64,000 nucleotides of DNA from Malachius bipustulatus (taxonomy: Eukaryota; Arthropoda; Insecta; Coleoptera; Melyridae). The notes under the pieces were generated by a model, which saw nothing but the letters and a program-made list of their open reading frames with translations, was not told where the DNA came from and searched no databases. Positions 34,207 through 46,164 of the stretch are shown here, one piece after another (the first letter of the stretch is position 1; the number at the start of each line of letters is the position of its first letter). The translations under genes and the position numbers were made by a program. Where the stretch lies: positions 15,106,014 to 15,170,013 of the forward strand of contig OU342638.1 in assembly GCA_910589415.1 (NCBI GenBank), written 5' to 3'.

Positions 34207-34914
34207 CAGGGTGAGTCAAAGTCGAGCTACATCATTGGGATCTCGGAAACTATAAGAGATACGGACTGAGTTAAACTATTGCAGAAAAATTGCTACATTT
34301 TGCTCAATAATAATTTTAGAACAAATTTAGTTGTTTTTGAAAAAAGTACTGAAATTATTGAAATATAAAATTCCCATCTAGTTGGCTTATTTGAAAAGAT
34401 ATAAAAAAACTGAAAGCATATTATCGCGGCCACTTTTCATTTGCTATCAAAATATGAAATAAGAGTGAGGGTTACACGTTTCGAATTTCCTCTGCCATCA
34501 TCAACTCTTAATTTAATCTATTCGCAGTTTTTGTTTTCTTTTCTAACATTTGAAATGTCATTAAACAACAAAATAATAATAATAATACGGTTCTGGAATA
34601 CATTTATAATAAATAATTTACTTTCTTTACAAAAGTATAGTCATGAAAATATGAATATATCAGTTATTTTTCCAATCCAGAACCGTATTGAATATATATT
34701 TTTTAATGAAGTTTCAAATTTTGGAAAAGAAAAAAAAAACGAAATTGAATATAATATTAAGTGCAATAAAAAAAAATTATGATGGCAGGGGAAGCTCTCT
34801 CTTCTCAGATTATTATTGAGCTTTGAATTTAGCAACTTTCCACCAATCAACCGAGTCCGTATCTCTTCTAGTTTCCAAGATTCCAATGATGTAGCTCGAA
34901 TTTGACTCACCCTG
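34207..34914. mobile_element. Foldback/MITE, CAGGGTGAGTCAAA ends
   Basis: The left arm starts CAGGGTGAGTCAAAGTCGAG and the right arm ends with its complement (gaatttgactcaccctg). The first 60 bases of the arms match closely (cattgggatctcggaaac against gtttccaagattccaatg) and the match continues inward, with repeated aaccgtatt and tctggaataca words. Only chance ORFs are present. Confidence 0.8.
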
Positions 34915-35559
34915 TAGGAATTTTGAACACCATAGTTATTTTCGTATCTAAAATGCAAAGTGCTACTTCAAAGTTCGAAATTATTGTATATTTTAGCGAG
35001 CCGTTGGTGAGACAAAACACTCATTTTAAAAAGCAGAAGCATTCGCATTCGTGATACCATTTTTTTCCACAACTGCCTTAAAATAAGAAATATTAAGCTT
35101 AAAATTACGTAAAACTGAACATATTAGCCCGAAAAAATATTTCGCTTCTGATTACGAATAATTTGTTGTTTCGCTCATTGAAAATGACAGCACAGACGCT
35201 TATATTTCTTGATAAGTAAGTCAGTTGTCGAAAAATACTATCTTAGTTATAAGTTGTTATAAAAAATAAGTCCCTAGTCCTTTGTTATGTAGGTAAAGTG
35301 TGTCAATTGTTTTTTTTTTATATAAAATTTCTATTAGGTAGGTATGTACTTACTTCTTTCCAAAGCCACTTCAACAGAGACCAAAGTCTCAGATATTAGG
35401 AAATTCAAATTGACCACTCTTTAATTGTTATACTATGATATATTATTCAAATGTAATAATTGGGAAGGTATTTAGGTACATGTAGAAGTACTTTATTGTA
35501 AATGTTCTTTAATCTTTTACACGATTTATTGTAAATAAAATAGCTATCCAACTTTTTAT
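34915..35559. other. No gene seen
   Basis: AT-rich spacer between the foldback element and the next LINE fragment; no supported feature. Confidence 0.4.
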
Positions 35560-36085
35560 TAAAATTGGGTTTTATTTATTCATTTATTCTACTAAAGCGC
35601 ATGCGAGCAAACAATAATATAATAAGCGCTCTATATAGCGAACACAAACAAATAAGTGAGAACGCTGTGAAAAGCACATTCGAACCAAGCACCACTCGCA
35701 ACGATCTGCCAGTTATCGGTAGGTATTTCCGAGAAAATAATTGTATCATTAATCTCCCCAAAGTAAGTATTTCAGTATGAGTCCAATGGGTGGTTTGTTC
35801 TATTTCTCTTGGTTCTGCCATTTCGGTCCCAAATACTAGAAGTCTGGTTCCCTCTAGTGATGGGCATTCACACATTAGGTGGTATGGGGTTTCCTCCCCC
35901 TCCTCGCATCTCCTGCAATCTGGGTTATTTTTCTCTCCTATTATTGAGAGGTGTTTCATTAGTGGGCAGTGTCCTGTTAGAACTCCAATTGCCCATCTCA
36001 GCTGGTGTTTGCTCAGATTTTTGAGTTCAATCTTCTCTGCTCCCTCTTTCCTTCACCCACCTAGTCGCTTGAACAGCGCCCCAGT
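35560..36085 (-). pseudogene. R1-type LINE C-terminal fragment
   Basis: Minus strand 36085-35576: LKNLSKHQLRWAIGVLTGHC, then MKHLSIIGEKNNPDCRRCEE and GEETPYHLMCECPSLEGTR. This is the CCHC knuckle at the end of RNase H-bearing LINEs (C-x2-C ... H-x4-C). It is a separate insertion from the copy ending at about 36580, because that copy has its own C-terminus. Confidence 0.75.
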
Positions 36086-36129
36086 TAGGTTTAGGTAAGG
36101 TCTGCATTGAAATTGCTCTATTTTCTCCC

Positions 36130-36570
36130 ATAGGTTGTTTCCCGTGAGGAAAACTAGTTGTTGGCCTTTTGGGTCAGGTTTCCTGTTCACTAGGGTCCAC
36201 GTTTCTGGTTCCAGGTTTCGGAACGTCCTTGGTTCCGAGTTTCGTTCCTGACCAGGGTTCCATTTCCCTGACCACCCGCACCAGCCAGTCTTTTTGGCCT
36301 GGTCAGCGCAGGAACACATGAGAAAGTCCCCTCTAAGCTACACTCCTGAGAACCTTGGTGCAGGTTCTCCTTCTTTTACGTTGTTCCGGTTCCTTGCTGG
36401 TCCCTGGTTTTGCTACACTGGGGTTCACCTTCAACCCTAGTTTTCTAGGTTCTCCAGTTTCCCCTGGTTTTGTAGTTCCTACTCTTTTCTCAGTTTCCTG
36501 CGAGCGGCTCCTGAGAGTTTTTGGGTAGATCTTTCTTTTCAGAGTCCCCTTACCTTTTAGTTTAGTTAGT
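36130..36570. repeat. Degenerate GGTTCC/CCTGGTT-rich low-complexity tract
   Basis: The words ggttcc, tggttt, cctggtt and gttccggttcc recur irregularly for about 440 bp, unlike the flanking AT-rich DNA. The minus strand is open for about 100 codons and rich in K, P, E, G and R, a by-product of the repeat. It lies between two LINE C-terminal ends. Confidence 0.6.
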
Positions 36571-36579
36571 TTAGTTATA

Positions 36580-38110
36580 TTATATTGAGTGGGTCGATTA
36601 GTGACACCTTCCCTGCGACCAAGCGGTCTATTGTGGCTCACACCTAAGTACTTTACATCCACTCTAGCAGGCCACTGCTTTTTAAAAAGCTAATGACCTT
36701 AAATGGTGTGAATGTATCCAGGTCTCTTGGAGAGAGAATTACTCTTCCGAACGTTTAGTGCCTGGTTCTTCCCAAGGCGGGGCAGTTGAAGAGGACGTTG
36801 TATGCAGTGTAGTGGTTTGTTGTGTATGGCATCATGTCTGAGGGCATACCCAGAAGACTGTGACTTAGAGTGTCGTCCAGTAGACTGGTCCGCTCCATGA
36901 CACAAGCCAATTGTGTTTCGTACTATCTGTAGCAGTCTGTACGTTGTCCATCTCGCCTCTTTTTCCAAGTATATATGGAGTGGAGGAAGGTCCAGAAGTA
37001 TTTCCATAGCCGCTTCATTTTGCCGCCCATGACAGCTTCATTTTGACCAAGGCTTGTAGGCCTTTGGACCACCAAGCTACACAGCCATATGCGATCATTG
37101 GCCTAATGATCGTTACATATATCCAGTGTATTTGCTTGGGACCAGTGCCCCAAGTTCTTCCACAGATATTTTTTGCAACTCCATAGGGAGAGCTTTGCTC
37201 TGTGGATAATCTTTTCCAGATGGAAGTTCCATAGTAGCTTCCTATCAAGTGTGATACCTAGATATTTAGCCTCCTCCGCAAATGGTATAACTACTCCTTG
37301 AAGAGTAGGTGGTGTAATGTCTTCCAGTCTTTTTCGTCTAGCGAATGGTACTATAACAGTTTTGCGAGGATTCACAGACATCTGCTCCCTCTCGCACCAT
37401 TGATACGTGACTTGAAGAACTTCCTGAAGGACATTGGATATTGGCCTCTCCGAGTTTCCTTTGATCATTATGACAAGGTCATCCGCATATACTTGAACCT
37501 CAACTCTCCATAAGGAGAGGATCGCCAGTAGATCGTCTACAAGAAGGGTCCATAGTAGGGGGGAGAGTACTCCTCCCTGTGGACACCCTCTGCCCGGCCT
37601 GAATCTCCTCCCATCGAGGTCGTTATTATCCTACAATCTAGCATATTACGGATCCAGCCGTTTATGACCGGTTCTATTCCTCTGGAAACAGCTGTTTCAT
37701 ACAGTGAGTTTGGTAATGCATTGTTAAATGCTCCTTCTGTGTCGAGGAATACTCCCACCATGATCTCTTTGTTTTCAAGAGACTTGGTAATCTTCCCCAC
37801 GAGGTTATTAAGTGCCAAATCGGTTGATTTGCCAGCTTGATAGGCATACTGGTGCACATTCAGAGGGTGTGAAACTAAGACACTCCTCCTGTATAAAGGA
37901 TGTAAGGCGAATGGGTCTGAATGACTTAGGGTGTGGCTCTGTACGGCCCACTTTGGGAACATACACCACCTTTGTTGCCGCCCAGCTGGATGGGATGAAG
38001 TTCCATGGCAGACTATAGCCCTGAATAATTTTATAAGCGAGGGCGTCGGTATCTTTATGCCCCTTTGTTATAGGGCATAAAGATGCCATCCTCTTCAGGT
38101 GTCCCCTTGC
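36580..38110 (-). pseudogene. RNase H-type LINE copy C: RT with RNase H deleted
   Basis: Minus strand from 38089: RT fingers (WAATKVVYVPKVGRTEPH), then palm with YAYQAGKSTDLAL and motif A FLDTEGAFNNA (families FLDIEGAFDN). A frameshift near 37600 precedes motif B (GCPQGGVLSPLLW) and motif C (YADDLVIMIKGN). The thumb reads KYLGITLDRKLLWNFHLEKI and KNLGHWSQANTL. The thumb connection (MEILLDLPPLHIYLEKEA, LSHSLLGMPSD) then joins directly to the C-terminal NCPALGRTR-like region at about 36795, omitting the RNase H domain. The 3' UTR matches copy B. It is inactive. Confidence 0.85.
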
Positions 38111-38870
38111 CTTTTAAAATTAGGCGTGTCTTCGTCCATATGGTTCCCACGAGTAATGGAGCTATTAAAAAAATACCATACGCAGAGCTGTATACGTATG
38201 ATAGGCATTTATTTTAGAAAGTGCGCCACTTCTTCGAGGTTAAATCCAGAAGGAACTGATCTACTGTTCAGCCACACATCCTTTTAGCCTGGGTTACCGC
38301 TGTAGGATTTAGGTTTTCAAAGGTTGTTTCCTTTTGGTCCACGCGGTAAAGCCTAGACTCCCGTTTTCCTCTGTTCGCGAAATATGGCCACAAAAATAGA
38401 GTTTTATGGTCTTTTTGGAGAGTCCACTTTCGGACGTTCTCCGGCATCGTTATAACCCCTGTGCAGACCTTTAGTCACGACACGACAACTAGGTTGGGGG
38501 AGGTGGTCCGCGGCAGTGCTTTTTGAGCTGCCAGTCTGGAGTTTTAAATTCGACGAGCTCTATCACCGCTGCTAACCTTACTCACTATTGATCACTGTAA
38601 GGCCGTGCCCTATCCGCCACCTGGGACGCGCCTGATGGTAACTCAACCACACAGGTATTCCTGGTGTACTCTCGACTGACTTTGGTGTTCCCTAACGTAG
38701 CCTTAACCAGGTCGCAGCGAAGGAATTGATAGTCCACTACGAGTCTTTCAACAATATTATTCAGGATTATAATGCCCAGCATGAACACAATCGAGCACAG
38801 GTACCGGAGGAACGCAGTATGTATATCATATTAAACGGTACCAAAAATATAATTCGATTAATAATAACTG
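38111..38870 (-). other. Possible LINE 5' region, unassigned
   Basis: GC-richer than the surroundings between about 38330 and 38720. A minus-strand frame (38788-38585) has no recognised domain. The character suits a LINE 5' UTR or ORF1 start on the minus strand, continuous with copy C, but I cannot prove this. Confidence 0.3.
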
Positions 38871-39689
38871 TGAGTTAAGTTCCTCTTCTCATTCTTCTTC
38901 AACCTGCAGACATCAACATCTCCACAAAGCTATTAAATTTCGTACTATACCATAAATTACTTACAGTTAAATATATTTTATTCAGATGTGACCATCCTGA
39001 ATAGAATTGTAGCGTTGCCGTCCCAAAGGGGGTAAGTTCTAAAACCATCTTTCAGATATATTGATAAAATTGTCAAAAAATTACATTGGAGATATAGCCA
39101 GCGCCATGTTTAAAGTTTGCTCAATATACCCCCTTTGGAACGCTACAATTGTGAATGAGGTTATTCTGAGGCTATTCACATCTGGACGGCAATTCTCGAG
39201 TTCGTGGGAATAGAATGTTCCCATGGAAACTTTTCATCAGAGCATTCCCCATTATGTTGATCGTATTCTTAAACACACGCGAACTCGAACCATTAGCAAC
39301 ATGTCCAGTCGCATATCCCTAACCACATTTTAATTCTTCTGCTTCCACTTTCCGAATTAAAACATTCAAAATTCCCACGTAAATAAGTAAGCAAAGTTAG
39401 TTTCCTAGGTCGCCGTGTGAAACGAACGAACGACTGGTTAAAGAATACGGTTGACCGGTTGTCATGTGAACCCTCACGTGGGGCTCGACTCCCACGAACA
39501 CGAGAATTGCCGTCCTGAGACAGTAAATTTGTGGCTTTCTAAGATATTACTTCCCATTTCGGCATTATTTACACTAAATACTCATTAGTCCAAAGTATTT
39601 GGTTTCAAAAAGCCAGTTTTATTTTACCTTTTTATACATTTTTAAAAACGACTAAAAAGGTTGTAGATAACTACTTAGGAACAGAAGTA
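38871..39689. other. No gene; small inverted repeat around 38995-39525
   Basis: The words gtagcgttgccgtcccaaaggggg (about 39010) and its partial complement ccccctttggaacgctacaatt (about 39128) form an inverted pair. The words tctggacggcaattctcg (39181) and cgagaattgccgtcctga (39500) form another. These are probably ends of further foldback elements. Confidence 0.5.
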
Positions 39690-40545
39690 CTGGAGAGGGC
39701 GCGATTGCACCCAAACCAATATGCACATCAAGCAGAAAAATTACGGAGCCGCCCTTCATCAGTTAACAAGGAGGATCAGGATTACACTTCAGTCATAAGA
39801 AACAACTATTTGTGCCTTTATGAATATAGAAGAAGCTTTTGATAAACATTCTTCACGAATAAGTCAATAGCTCTCTACTTAAAAGAGGAGTAAGCAACAC
39901 AGTGTCCAAGTGGATATGTGAGATGCTAAGAACAAGAACAGCTGAGACGAAGATGAGACAAAAGACCATCCAGATCAACGCAGCATGAGGCTGCCCACAA
40001 GGAGGAATACCTACTATCACATCTGATACTGGCTGATGAATTTCTTCGAAAGCTAGCGAGTCAAGATATCGATTGCCAATGCTATATGATGATGAGATAG
40101 TCATAAAGATACGGGAAAAATTTAATGGAAGCCAGAGGTTAATTATCTAGGATTTATACTAGACAGCAAGATATTGTGTAGAAAGCATATGGAAGAGAAA
40201 GTCAGCAAAGCCACTCGAGCCTTCATATGGTGTGCAGAAACATTGCAGAAAAGACCTGGGGATGTAACCCGGGAGCACTGAGATGAATGTACACCGTGAT
40301 AATGAGACCTATAATCAATTAGGGAGTGTGGCTTATGCAGACCGAATTATAGAGAAAACTGCGAGGAATACCCTTGCAAAAATACAGAGACTTGCGTACG
40401 TAATAAGCGTAACAGAATCCATGAGAACATGCAGCACAACGGCAATGGAGGTAATTTTAAACCTCACACCACTACAACTAGTCGTACAAATTGCCACAAA
40501 AAGGGCTGATAATAGAATGGCTAGGAAATAGCAGAGGAAAAGCAA
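39690..40545 (+). pseudogene. RNase H-type LINE fragment (RT palm and thumb)
   Basis: In broken frames on the + strand: LHPNQYAHQAEKL (palm start), CPQGGI-like motif B near 39985-40005, NYLGFILDSKILCRKHMEEK (thumb, about 40135-40200) and 40283-40531 with TARNTLAKIQRLAYV and AMEVILNLTPLQLVVQIA. Motif A is degraded and stops are frequent. No RNase H of its own; a second thumb unit follows immediately. Confidence 0.75.
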
Positions 40546-40599
40546 GGTTTATACAAATTGACACCAGGAATTCGAAAGGTTTGTTCTTTCTTATCTTGC

Positions 40600-41930
40600 G
40601 CCTAACAAGGGTCGTACTTTCTACATGGAAACGCAAACTAAACCACCAATCTGCCATGCCTCTTCGGCAGCACCTTAAAGCTTTCGTCCGACGTAAAATA
40701 TCTGGGAATTTTACCTGATGACAAATGGACGCGGGCAAGACACGTTAACTAAAGAATCGAAAAGACTAGTAGGGCTCTGTGGCAGTGCAGGTCGACCTAG
40801 CCCTAAAGGTTGCCCTATGGCTGTACACCGCCGTCATCCTGCCCATGATAACATAAGGTTCAATAGTTTGGTGGCCCAGAACCAGACTAAGCTAAACAGC
40901 CTACAAGAACTAGCATGGGTTGCTACCATTGGAATAAAGAGAACCACGCCAACTGTGGCCATGGAGTTGGTCCTAAGTCTGCTGCATCTAGACATCTTTA
41001 ACAGGGAAATAACTCTGAGGACTGCCCCAAGGCTAAGATTGGCGGGTCAGGTCAATGTAAAAAAAATGGATGGGTCAACATGGCGTCATACTGAGGGATC
41101 GACTCACGGCGGCGGTCGATAGGATCACATCCACCCTCATCTTCAATAAGAACTGTGTAATAACAAAGGAGCTCCCAGATAGTTCGCGTTTTGACGCGTT
41201 AGTTTAGGGCGTTAGTTCAGAATCAGGCTGCGTAATTCATTCCCAAGACCTAGACATGAACCTATAACGATTCCATCGGGCATACATCCTACAGTTCTTC
41301 AAACAAAACTGATAGCTATCATTCACTGTGTAATGGAAATCACGCAACGCGGAATCGCGAATAAGAACCTATTGATCATAACGGACAGAAAATGAGCTCT
41401 AGGGATACTCAGGAGCTCAAGGTTCTGCTCTGGGCTTGTCCTAGAGGCCCACGGGGCTTTAACGGCTGTTGCTAACCACAACAGACTTACGCTATCTTGG
41501 AGTAAAGGACACTCCAATATCAAATGAAATGATGTCGCAGATCGGCTAGCTCAAGAGGGAGCGAAAACTTCCTCTGCGCTCCAGCCTGCTGTGCCGCTGG
41601 CATATGCTGTCTGCAAATATCCCGTCCAATACTAAAATTAGTGATTAGTATCTCTACACCGGGCACTGCGGACGATTAAACAAACATCTTCGTACGATGG
41701 GAATTAACCCTGACCCACTATGCAGGGAATGTTAAGAAGAGGAAGAGACTGTGGAACATATCCTGTGCCGCTGTCTTCAATTTCCGTGAGTCTGTGCTTG
41801 ACTTACATTAGCGCCAAGCCTCAACGACTTCTCTGGAGCCCCTCCGGGTGCCTTGATTCAATTCTTTCTGAGCCTGGGATGGCTTAAGGAGAGAGGCCAC
41901 CTGTAGCCTTAGTGCAGCGGACTTGTTCTG
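40600..41930 (+). pseudogene. RNase H-type LINE fragment (second thumb, RNase H, C-terminus)
   Basis: The thumb restarts at about 40670 (LSSDVKYLGILPDDKW), then TYGSIVWWPR-like words and LNSLQELAWVATIGIKRTTP (40850-40980). RNase H follows: IITDRK near 41365-41390 and LTLSWSKGHSNIK plus DVADRLAQEG at 41485-41560. The C-terminal knuckle region is at about 41700-41800 (EEEETVEHILCRCL). It sits in tandem after the fragment at 39690-40545 on the same strand. Many stops; inactive. Confidence 0.75.
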
Positions 41931-42179
41931 CCCTCCTAAGAATCCAGAATCCAGAAAGTTGGACTGTATCAGTCGCCTGAACATTGATTGATATCTATAT
42001 GTATAATACTTGAATATTCAGGTGTTCCAGTTTGTGTGCTCCTAACTTCTACAAACAATACAACAAGTAAAAATCACTGTTTTTCATAAAACTTTCCTCT
42101 AATACAACTATTTTTGACCTAAAAAGTGTTAAATTTGGCAGAAAAAATTATTTATTTTACTGAATATCTTTTAAACAAT

Positions 42180-42660
42180 TGAAGATATAATAATAATAAT
42201 AATAGTAATACACTTTATTGCCCAACAGATTGAAAAATCCATTTACAGGACAACATTACGTTTGAAAAATACAAAAACAGTATTATGTTATCTTATATCA
42301 CTAGGAATATTATAAACATCCAAATTTACAAGTTTCAACAATACTGTGCCTTAAAACATAATATGAGGAAGAAAAAAAAAATAACACAAGGATTGATTCC
42401 CCTTATCCACAAACCCCCCCTAACCCTGTCAGCTATATCCAACACTTGTCTGAAAGCGCTTATTGACATGTGGAAAATATCGCACTCATCACAGATCTCA
42501 TTGAACCATGAACACATTCTGAAAATGGGCGACCAGATATACTGCTCGTACAGAATATGAAGGCGGAGAATTCTTGGAAAGGACACGGTGAGATAATCCG
42601 ATTTGCTTTATGAGCATACAGATCTCAGTAGCCTGCTTTAAAATGCCTTCTTGGAATTCT
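42180..42660 (-). repeat. Retroposon 3' end with AATAAA and (ATT)n tail
   Basis: On the minus strand GGGCAATAAAGTGTATTAC runs into ATTATTATTATT (42187-42207), the layout of a LINE 3' end with a microsatellite tail. The upstream minus-strand frame (42586-42335) might be a LINE C-terminus but has no certain motif. A similar AATAAA plus ATT arrangement is at 55772-55800. Confidence 0.5.
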
Positions 42661-43248
42661 CCGCCATCAAATTATGTATTACCTTTATTTCTCAAGTTCA
42701 GTATAAGTAGTGATTTTCCACAGTGTGGGAAATTTTTTAAGCGCAACAAATTTTTCTGACGACAACCAGTGGCGTAGTTATGGACCGGCGTGATTTGATA
42801 GCCGGGACCGGGATCTGGCAGTCGATTTGACGGAAACGCACGAACGGACACAGTAGCGTAATTTTTGAAAATATTTTATGTTAATCAATATTGTCGTCAA
42901 TCATCGTTAATCAATATCAATAATCATCGTCTATTTATGCGCATGCGCACAAAATGTATACTCTTGCGGGGAATTCAGAAATACCGTTAAACAATACCGG
43001 GAAAATTTGAAAAACTGCTAAGAAAAACCTAAGACTAGTAAGACCTTAGACTGCTAAGACTACTATCAAAAAATTCTTATTATTAAGCCACATAATCGAT
43101 CCTAAGGAAAAATTCTTGCACCGCTCGTATCAGTGCGAAAAAGCACCCTAGAAAATCAAAACTCGGGAAAAATCTAAAGATCAGGAATAAAAAGGCATAA
43201 ATGCGTTAAAAAAAAAGGCAGGAATAATAGTATATTGTGAAACAAGTG

Positions 43249-43317
43249 CGGAAAAGAGAAAATTTCTCAGTCGAGTGTCACAATTCACACAAGTGTGAAA
43301 TTTCTTTTCCGCACGTG
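43249..43317. repeat. Hairpin with 12 bp stem GTGCGGAAAAGA
   Basis: GTGCGGAAAAGA at 43249 is mirrored by TCTTTTCCGCAC ending at 43317, with further pairing inside (cacaattcacac region). It stands just beyond a Crypton-like ORF fragment, and may be part of the same element's flank. Confidence 0.5.
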
Positions 43318-43360
43318 CTACACACAGTACTTTTCCTACGACCACAATTTAATAGATTAA

Positions 43361-43570
43361 TTATTTAACAAATTTAACACATAAATTATTTTTTTTTGAC
43401 AATGCTCTGCTTTTATGACCTTTTCTCCAATTTATGAAATGTTTATAAGCAGATTCGTATTTTTCTCTTGAAACTATAGGTAGCAAATTCAAAGAACACA
43501 AACCTGCTTGTTTTCTGACTTCAGCAGGTGGTGTATTTTCTGCTTCAGATTCAGAGGAATCACAATCCAT
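43361..43570 (-). pseudogene. N-terminal fragment of a Crypton-like tyrosine recombinase
   Basis: The minus-strand 69-codon frame starts MDCDSSESEAENTPP and continues SLNLLPIVSREKYESAYKHF and INWRKGHKSRAL. The pattern 'LLP..SR.KYE.AY..F..W' is the start of the core-binding region in Crypton-type and related domesticated tyrosine recombinases of arthropods. The catalytic R-H-R-Y part is absent: the frame ends in KKNNLCVKFVK. This could be a truncated transposon or an exon of a larger gene; truncation seems more likely because only AT-rich DNA follows. Confidence 0.5.
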
Positions 43571-44675
43571 TGTAATGATAGGTAGCTAAAGTTTATTTTT
43601 TCAGACTACCTAGGTAGGTATTATTTTCAATTCTACCAATGACTTTTTAATATTACTATTATATGCTGTTAAATCATTGAATTCCACCGACAATATTATT
43701 ATTATTTATTATTAGACTCCGTATCTAAACTAAAAATAAGTGTCGTGGTCCACGACTCGTGGAGCGTGGAGACGTGGTAGATATGCAACTTCCACACAAC
43801 GCAGGCGCAGTCGTGGATTGAAGTTAGAGGTGTGCGAGTTTTCACGTTCGTGAATTTGATTTGAACGCTACAAATGCTGTTATTAGCGATCAACTCGTAA
43901 ATTTTAATAATTACGCCACAAGAGTAAGTATATTAAATTTTATAGTCTTGTCGGGTTCTATCTTATCCCATTTGTGTTTATTTTATTACCTTGAAGCTTA
44001 AAATGAATAGTTATTCCATTAACAATAAGTAACAGTGAGTTCTCAGTGACCGCCCATCACTATTGTTTACATTAAAACTGTACGGAAACGATTTTTGGCT
44101 ATGCGCGTTATGTTACTTTGTCGCACAGTTTTGGATACGTGATAAATCTGCTAGTTTGCGCACAAAAAACGATGCGCAAAGTAGTGCTTTGTATAGTGGT
44201 CGTAGGAAAATACGTTTGTGGTATCAGTTACAGTTTGTAAAGCTTTCTTATTGTGAGGAGTATCGTGAGAAGAAAAGAAATGTATAAAAAAATTTTTAAA
44301 CTAAAGAGGAATTATTAGACATTTGCTTGTAAAGCTCATGGAACCTGCAAATAACCGCCCTACCACGCTCTCAGGGAAGATAATTAACTAAAAAGTTACT
44401 AAATTGAAGAGAGAGTACTTGTCAAACCATAACAAATGATTGAATCAAAATTATTTTAAAAAATTGTTTTTGTTTATTTTTTAATTATTGAAAACAGTGT
44501 TGTTCGTATGAAATTTATATAGTTGGCCTTTTTCTTCAGCATTGAACTACGCTTAAATACCTTTAGTTGACCGGTTTACCTCCTGAAAAACCGCTGTTGA
44601 CACTCTATGATTATAATATACATAGGTATAATTATTGTAGATCTAGAAAACTAGTAAATAAAATAAAATACTCTG

Positions 44676-45538
44676 TATACAGGGTGTCCCAGACTTAATT
44701 GACCAGGCCATATCTCATATACAGGTTGAGATAATCGAGCCGAATAAAAGGCATATTATTATAATTTTTCAAGCTGTATAACATGACAGCATGAAAACAA
44801 CCCCCACTCCAACATCCCCTAAGTTACAGCCCCCACCCTTAAAAAAATGAATAGCACCCTGTATATATTTTTGTATATTCAAAACCAGTATTCGATTCTC
44901 TATTCAGATGATTTTTCAGATTCAAAATTGGCTTAGAAATAACCAAGAAAAAGATCATCAAGGTGGTCATGACTTTTTATCTTAACTTTCTCTGGATGAC
45001 TTTTGCTGTCAAAATTTATTCATAGTTTTTAACAGGCAGGTGATAGTTATTATTATAATTAAAGTCCAAACAATTTATTTGATAATTCTGATTTGTTGGG
45101 AAATTTTAAAAAATAAAACAAGAGATAAAGCACTTTATCATGAACCTTAATGATGACTGTGACCTGCTAATTAAAAACTATGACCAAAATATTGATAAAT
45201 TTTGGCAGCTAAAGTCATTCAGGTAAAGTTAAGATAAAAAGTCATGACCACCTTGATGAACTTTTTCTTGGTTATTTCTGAACCAATTTTGAATCTGAAA
45301 AATCATCTGAATAGAGAATCGAATACTGGTTTTGAATATACAAAAATATATACAGGGTGCTATTCATTTTTTTAAGGGTGGGGGCTGCAACTTAGGGGAT
45401 GTTGGAGTGGGGGTTGTTTTCATGCTGTCATGTTATACAGCTTGAAAAATTATAATAATATGCCTTTTATTCGGCTCGATTATCTCAACCTGTATATGAG
45501 ATATGGCCTGGTCAATTAAGTCTGGGACACCCTGTATA
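44676..45538. mobile_element. MITE, two near-perfect arms of about 370 bp
   Basis: Ends TATACAGGGTGTCCCAGACT and its exact complement AGTCTGGGACACCCTGTATA. The arms stay nearly identical for several hundred bases, including inner TACAGGGTGC/GCACCCTGTA sites (about 44860 and 45355), with a unique centre near 45040-45170. No ORF. The terminal TA on each side may be the duplicated target. Confidence 0.9.
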
Positions 45539-46164
45539 CTAGTACACTTGGTCATAATAAATTAGCATAAAATATAATATGAAAGGATAATGGGTTACAT
45601 CACATCACATTATTCACGCAAATAAATACAATTCCAGGAACCCAAGCAAAAGTGTAAGGAGCTTAACATAATTTCATTAACAGCACCAATAGGTTTTCCC
45701 TCGAGTATTGTCTGTAAATCAGCAACCCCTTTTGCTAGTCTAATACGAACACCCCAGCGGCTAAGTGTACATTATCGTCCAAGTAATTAGAGCGCTGGTA
45801 GCAAACAATTCGAGATAATGGTTATCAGGCTGGGAAATATTCACGTCAAATATTTACTCTTGATTCTGATAATACTCATCTTCTTGTGAATAGTTCCAAT
45901 GACAGTGATGCGATAGGTAAGGAGATATATTTGTAACTTATTTATTCTTCTAGGTAGGTAGTGCTAGTTCTTGTGCTAGTGATGGTGCTGGGAATAAGGT
46001 GAGTATTTTAGTCATCTGTTAATACCTTAATAGAAGGCTTATACGTACTAATTTTTGGGGTTTCCCCTACAACTTTTTTGGTTTCCCTATAGCTTTAGGG
46101 GTTTCTCTAAATTGCAGCGCAAGTAATAGGTAATTTCAGGTGTGCGATCGATCGATGACATGTC
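45539..46164. other. No gene seen
   Basis: AT-rich spacer; no supported ORF or recognised repeat. Confidence 0.4.

Noticed and set aside
34441..34958. Overlapping ORFs of about 100 codons on both strands
   Set aside because: They lie in the arms of a foldback element and have AT-rich, low-complexity translations; chance frames.
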